Positions 6,624 through 10,084 of a stretch of DNA of 10,084 nt are shown piece after piece. The notes beneath the pieces are model-generated. The model was not told the origin of the DNA. It saw nothing but the letters and a program-made list of their open reading frames with translations, and made no database searches. Within the stretch, counting starts at the first letter, position 1; each line of letters opens with the position of its first letter. A program made the translations under genes and the position numbers. The DNA lies in the NCBI GenBank assembly GCA_963582345.1, contig CAUZSN010000099.1, forward strand, positions 1-10,084. The letters are read 5' to 3'. The DNA comes from CAUZSN01 sp963582345. GTDB lineage: Bacteria; Planctomycetota; Planctomycetia; Planctomycetales; Planctomycetaceae.

Positions 6624-6879
6624 TTAACTCAGCACCTTGATCACTACGGCGGTGGTATCGTCTTTGGGAGTGTTGGAGTGGCAGCATTCCTGCGTTGCCT
6701 GAAACAGTGAGTTGACGATGTCTACCGCCGGTGGTTGCGGTCGGTTGACAGTCGCCGGTGATATCGAAGCCCAGCAAGTCAGGATGGTTGCTGGGAAGCA
6801 GCCATTATTGAATCCTGCGTGCCATTAGAAAATCTTGCTGTGTGCTTTCGACGATTCGCTTGGCGTGAAGCAGTTTTAC
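6624..6879 (-). pseudogene. Decayed SpoIIE-type (PP2C-like) serine phosphatase with internal deletion
   Basis: Read on the minus strand, one frame from 6879 gives VKLLHAKRIVEST, then FLMARRIQ-stop-WLLPSNHPDLLGFD and ITGDCQPTATTGG. This matches the linker and start of a SpoIIE phosphatase domain (typically ...AREIQQGLLP...GFDIAG...GGDYYD). At about 6718-6728 the similarity jumps, with a frame change, to VDIVNSLFQATQECC and TPKDDTTAVVIKVLS ending at TAA 6624-6626. That is the typical C-terminus of the same domain (xxDDxTxxVxKV). Everything between, roughly 150-190 residues including the catalytic Asp motifs, is missing. Nonsense codons lie at 6805-6807 (TAA) and just upstream at 6880-6882 (TGA). 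Live members dephosphorylate anti-sigma-factor antagonists; this copy cannot be functional. The plus-strand reading of this stretch is a shadow. Confidence 0.75.
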
Positions 6880-7284
6880 TCATTCAAGCGAGAGCCACAC
6901 GACGTGCGCCAGAGACATATCGTTGAGCACGCGTAGAGGCGAGAAAGGTAGTTTAGAGACACGCAATCTTGTGCTCAGTGGAATGCGCGGAGCGTTCCAC
7001 CTAATCAAATTAGTCACCAATTTCGATTTCCAGGTTGAGCGCAATCAATGCCGTCATCCAATGGCGCAGATCCCGACACACTTCGTTGGCAAGATAAGAA
7101 AAGACCGTCTGTCGCGCAAGTCAGTCATGCAGCTCCTTCAGATTCGAGTACAACATATCATGCATGACAATGCAAAGCATCGACTTGAGGGGACCAGCTC
7201 GGATACTGCCTCAATACTGCAGACAAACGGCATCGAGAATCACCGTTTCAGACATCACGCTCGTCCAGATCCATTCCGACGGTT
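6880..7284. other. Gene-poor stretch with decayed minus-strand coding traces
   Basis: No convincing intact gene is visible here. Minus strand, 7010-7180: a frame starting MLCIVMHDMLYSNLKELHD is stopped by TGA at 7121-7123, then continues LARQTVFSYLANEVCRDLRH and WMTALIALNLEIEIGD to TAA at 7010-7012. It reads like a real protein segment but I do not recognise the family. Minus strand 6883-7009 stays open in the frame of the SpoIIE remnant (including SPLRVLNDMSLAHVVWLSLE), possibly its degraded upstream part. A plus-strand open frame at 6923-7378 has no recognisable domain and runs into the 3' end of the toroid gene on the other strand, so I regard it as spurious. Confidence 0.5.
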
Positions 7285-8571
7285 TTACTTTCTTTGTGGC
7301 GAGCGGATTAGTTTCGCGGACGGCTGTTGGCAGCGATACAGCGTCATAAGGGCGAGCGCCGTGCCATATTGCTGGTGATAATTGTAGAGGGGATAGTCCC
7401 ACCACGAACCATCTTTTTCTTGTCGTTTCAGCATGAGGACGGCAAGATGAGCCTGAAACGTTGGACGGTCGGCGGGGTTGAGTTGTTCCAGACACAAAGC
7501 CGCATAATAGTGCCCGAAGTAGTAGAAGTATCCGGCTACCTGAAACCAGGATTCGTGGGGGATGGGGCGTTTGCGTCCTATGTTCAGCCAGCCGTTGCGT
7601 GCGAACAAGCGGTTGAGCCACATTTTGAGAACATCGTCGGTGATCGTTTCGTCATTCCAGAGACGCAAAGCGATGTTACAGGCCTGGGACCGGCCCAAAC
7701 TGCCTCCCGGTCGGTTGATGCCCAACATCGGTTGCCACTTCAGATACTCGCCGTAGAGATAGCTGAAATCTGGTTTCTGTTGTCTCTTGATCGACGCTAA
7801 AGCACGTTCGACGACCTTATGCGAAGCATGGACTCCTAGAGTCTTTGCTTTGTGTAATGCGACCAAAGCCGCAGCCGAGACAAAGCTGAGAGAACTGCTG
7901 GATGGTTTCTTCGCGCCGATTCGAAAGTCGTAATATCCCCAGCCGCCGTCAATTGATTCGAATCGTTCCAGCATTTCAATCTGAGATGTGATCAAGCCGC
8001 GAATGCGTTGTTTTTTTTCGTTGTCTGTGAACCGCAGACCATGCAATCGCACCAGTGCCTGAATGGAATAGATGTGCCCCCACGTGTTGTAGATTGTGTC
8101 CGGCGTCGCACGACGCAGTTTTGGCACCCAGTCGAACATCCACTTTGCCCCACGGTCGATGGATTGTTCGACATTCTTCTGGTCCGAACTAGTTCCAATC
8201 AATGCCGAGACGCACATTGCCGTCACTGCAGTTCGGAACGCGTGATGGGCACCTGGTACGGGGGCATAGATATTTATGCCCTTAGTTCGTGTCGCCGAAC
8301 CCCACGAACCATTTTTGTTCTGAACCTTCAGCAGAAACGCGATTCCACGATCAATCGATTGGTCCAGTTTTTCGGTCGGTGGAAATTCAACGGGTTTCAA
8401 AACAGGGACGTTCAGCACCCGGTCTCTCGGCTGTTCCGTAACGGTACGATTGTCGGAAATCTTCTGGCCGGTGCACGCCTGAGTTTCTAGAAAAACTGCT
8501 ATTGCAAGCAGCGCAATTAGGGGCGTTTTCATCGGTTCGTTCTGACTGAGCCGCAGGACACCATGTCTCAT
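7285..8571 (-). CDS. Exported prenyltransferase/squalene-oxidase-repeat (alpha/alpha-toroid) protein
   Basis: A 428-aa protein built from helical repeats of the terpenoid-cyclase/prenyltransferase toroid fold. QSIDRGIAFLLKVQNKNGSW (71-90), then QSIDRGAKWMFD (136-147), FESIDGGWGYYDF (204-216) and KRQEKDGSWWDYP (382-394) are repeat units with QW-like GSW/GGW turns. The DxDD catalytic motif of squalene-hopene cyclases is not seen, so a cyclase activity is not supported. The hydrophobic stretch after Met14 (TPLIALLAIAVFLETQAC) is a signal peptide; the Cys follows a poor lipobox, so a lipoprotein is possible but uncertain. ATG 8571 overlaps the stop of the upstream adaptor gene (ATGA), suggesting translational coupling. 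ATG 8532 (MKTPLIALL) would give a more standard signal peptide. Such exported toroid proteins are common in planctomycetes with unknown function. Confidence 0.85.
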   Translation of the reverse strand: MRHGVLRLSQNEPMKTPLIALLAIAVFLETQACTGQKISDNRTVTEQPRDRVLNVPVLKPVEFPPTEKLDQSIDRGIAFLLKVQNKNGSWGSATRTKGINIYAPVPGAHHAFRTAVTAMCVSALIGTSSDQKNVEQSIDRGAKWMFDWVPKLRRATPDTIYNTWGHIYSIQALVRLHGLRFTDNEKKQRIRGLITSQIEMLERFESIDGGWGYYDFRIGAKKPSSSSLSFVSAAALVALHKAKTLGVHASHKVVERALASIKRQQKPDFSYLYGEYLKWQPMLGINRPGGSLGRSQACNIALRLWNDETITDDVLKMWLNRLFARNGWLNIGRKRPIPHESWFQVAGYFYYFGHYYAALCLEQLNPADRPTFQAHLAVLMLKRQEKDGSWWDYPLYNYHQQYGTALALMTLYRCQQPSAKLIRSPQRK

Positions 8572-10052
8572 AGTGGCTTCTTCAGCAGGATTTCGTCTCC
8601 CACATTCAATCCTTTCAAGATCTCAACTTTCTTGCCGCGATGATTGCCGACTACAACTCGCTGCTTTTGACGTTCGGCATCACCAATTGCTAGATAGACG
8701 AACTTTCGATCTTCGTCCAATTCGTCTGAGAATACGGCCGATGTGGGGACCGTTAGGGCATCCTTTTTTCGATAAGTGACAAACTTAATTGTGCAGGCCA
8801 TTCCTGGCATGAGCTTGTCAACTGCTTTGTCTAGAAGATCGATGCGAATGCGGGTGTCAAATATACCTGCCTCGATCGGAAACGGAGAAATCGCATCGAT
8901 CGTTGCCCCGAGCTTCACGTTGGGGAAAGCTGTGGGTATTATCCTTCCGGTCACTCCACGGCGGATATATTGGAGTTCCTTCTCAGGAAGATTGGCGCGG
9001 ACAAATATCGGGCGGTATTGAACAATCGTCATACATACTTGATTTGCCGAAAGTGTTCTGCCTCGCCGGAATTGGTTGGCCAAAGTCGTCATTGGGCTCC
9101 ATTTTCCACGAACGCAACTTCCGTAATACACGATTCCATTCGCTGGAGACTTAACGACGAGATTCTCTCGATCTTTTTTTAGGTTTTTAAAACGTTCATC
9201 TAGTTTTTTTTTCTCATCGACCAGTTTTTCCAGCTTAAGTTCCTTCTGCCTGGCTTGTCTGGGCAACGAGGATTCTGCCTTTTTGAAGGCAACAGTTTGT
9301 TTGCGGACCGTTTCCCTTAGCTGCTCCTCCTCACGCGGCAGAGTCGTCTTGAGAGTCCGTTCGGTGCGATGCCTCGTCACTTCCAGACGGAACTTTGCCG
9401 ATTCAACAGAGCGGTGGGCACGTTTAAGTATGATCTCTTCAGTTTCTTCCGTGAGATCATCTGCTTTATACATTTGCTCAAGTTGCTTCAGTTCTTCCTG
9501 TGCATTTTCCAGCCAGTATTCCGATTGTTTGAGCGATTCCTTGGCCGACCTGATCTGCACATCGAGGTCGATGTCAAGAAAATACTTCAGATTGTCATTG
9601 GCGACTTGCTTAGCACGCAGTGAATTTTTCAATTCGAACGGCTGCGATTCCTGTAGCTGATGCAAATCGTCCTCTGCTTGTTTCAGCCCCAGCAGCGACA
9701 ACTGCCGCTTGAAGACGAGGTCGTTGAGTTCTTCGTCGATTTTTTTCGTCTCAAGCACGAGCAGCGATTCGCCTTGCTTAACGTGTTTTCCGAGTCTGAC
9801 GGCCTTCTTTACGACCAGAGTCGACCACACTTCAGGCCGTAAGACCACTTCCGACATCTGTTCCGCTTCGAAGACGCCCTTAATCACTATTTCAACCTTG
9901 AATGGTGACTTCGAAACGACGTAAGTTTCGGCTTTGTGCGAAGGTGTTTGTTTGGAATCCCTTTTTGGTGTGATCACTTGAGCGCAAGCGATTCCAAAGG
10001 GGAACACAAGTAGAATCAACGTAGGAATGACGTATCTCAGAGTCTTGAGCAT
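8568..10052 (-). CDS. Membrane-fusion (HlyD/RND periplasmic adaptor-like) protein with long coiled coil
   Basis: A 494-aa adaptor of the membrane-fusion protein family, which links an inner-membrane exporter to outer envelope parts. Residues 1-25 are a signal peptide (MLKTLRYVIPTLILLVFPFG, then IACAQ). The split lipoyl-like domain is visible as LVVKKAVRLGKHVKQGESLL (79-98) and VVKSPANGIVYYG (299-311). Between them, residues about 105-297 are Glu/Lys/Leu-rich and form a long coiled-coil hairpin, considerably longer than in a minimal adaptor. A beta-barrel follows (IFVRANLPEKELQYIRRG, VPTSAVF), ending with a membrane-proximal domain (VVVGNHRGKKVEILKGLNVG). No transporter gene is in the window; the next gene, overlapping by 4 bp, is the exported toroid protein. 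A7 and A9 runs occur in the coding strand at 9174-9180 and 9204-9212. Confidence 0.88.
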   Translation of the reverse strand: MLKTLRYVIPTLILLVFPFGIACAQVITPKRDSKQTPSHKAETYVVSKSPFKVEIVIKGVFEAEQMSEVVLRPEVWSTLVVKKAVRLGKHVKQGESLLVLETKKIDEELNDLVFKRQLSLLGLKQAEDDLHQLQESQPFELKNSLRAKQVANDNLKYFLDIDLDVQIRSAKESLKQSEYWLENAQEELKQLEQMYKADDLTEETEEIILKRAHRSVESAKFRLEVTRHRTERTLKTTLPREEEQLRETVRKQTVAFKKAESSLPRQARQKELKLEKLVDEKKKLDERFKNLKKDRENLVVKSPANGIVYYGSCVRGKWSPMTTLANQFRRGRTLSANQVCMTIVQYRPIFVRANLPEKELQYIRRGVTGRIIPTAFPNVKLGATIDAISPFPIEAGIFDTRIRIDLLDKAVDKLMPGMACTIKFVTYRKKDALTVPTSAVFSDELDEDRKFVYLAIGDAERQKQRVVVGNHRGKKVEILKGLNVGDEILLKKPL

Positions 10053-10058
10053 TGCATT

Positions 10059-10063
10059 CTTCC
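10059..10063 (-). promoter_or_regulatory. Ribosome binding site of the adaptor gene
   Basis: On the minus strand GGAAG lies 6 nt before ATG 10052-10050. It supports this start over the out-of-frame ATG five bases upstream. It is one of the few good Shine-Dalgarno matches in the window. Confidence 0.5.
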
Positions 10064-10084
10064 GAATGTCGAGTCGAGCATCCC

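Noticed and set aside
6516..6710. Small plus-strand gene (64 aa) after the selenoprotein
   Set aside because: It has a TTG start overlapping the stop codon, no ribosome site and no recognisable motif. The opposite strand carries a clear SpoIIE-domain remnant over its second half.
7121..7123. Second selenocysteine codon on the minus strand
   Set aside because: The flanking protein is unrecognised, no redox motif surrounds the TGA, and the area is already full of decayed coding sequence. A nonsense mutation or a chance frame is simpler.
6923..7378. 151-aa plus-strand gene
   Set aside because: No domain, no ribosome site and a composition typical of an antisense shadow. It runs into the 3' end of the toroid gene on the other strand.

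Overview
The window looks like part of a planctomycete chromosome, probably from the Pirellulaceae. The grounds are family resemblance only: an EF-hand protein fused to a deiodinase-like domain, an exported alpha/alpha-toroid (squalene-cyclase-like repeat) protein, a SpoIIE-type phosphatase remnant, weak Shine-Dalgarno signals and roughly 50% GC by eye. No rRNA, tRNA, CRISPR array or intact mobile element was found.

Layout. (1) Positions 1-2705, plus strand: three genes of a myo-inositol catabolic operon. These are iolC (5' end outside the window), an iolJ-type class II aldolase that overlaps it by 4 bp, and iolB. Together they cover the last steps from 5-deoxy-glucuronate to dihydroxyacetone phosphate plus malonate semialdehyde. 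(2) Positions 2751-5212, minus strand, convergent with iolB: a 541-aa FAD-dependent oxidoreductase of the COG2509 type, followed 20 bp later by an unrecognised 271-aa protein. (3) Positions 5213-5475: a divergent intergenic region with a 14-bp-arm inverted repeat. (4) Positions 5476-6519, plus strand: the most notable gene. Standard translation splits it at a TGA (6115-6117), but that TGA lies exactly at the selenocysteine position of an iodothyronine-deiodinase-like domain. A bacterial-SECIS-like hairpin follows directly. I read it as one 347-residue selenoprotein with two EF-hand-like loops ahead of the deiodinase domain. (5) Positions 6520-7284: gene-poor. It holds a decayed minus-strand SpoIIE-type phosphatase (start and end of the domain joined by an internal deletion, with two nonsense codons) and another interrupted minus-strand frame of unknown origin. 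(6) Positions 7285-10052, minus strand: a translationally coupled pair, a membrane-fusion/HlyD-like adaptor with a long coiled coil followed by the exported toroid-repeat protein.

The inositol genes clearly work together. The adaptor/toroid pair probably acts in the envelope. The FAD protein and the selenoprotein are divergently arranged and could share control, and both have redox chemistry, but nothing in the sequence proves a functional link. The clearest candidate for something normal annotation would miss is the selenoprotein with its SECIS element.
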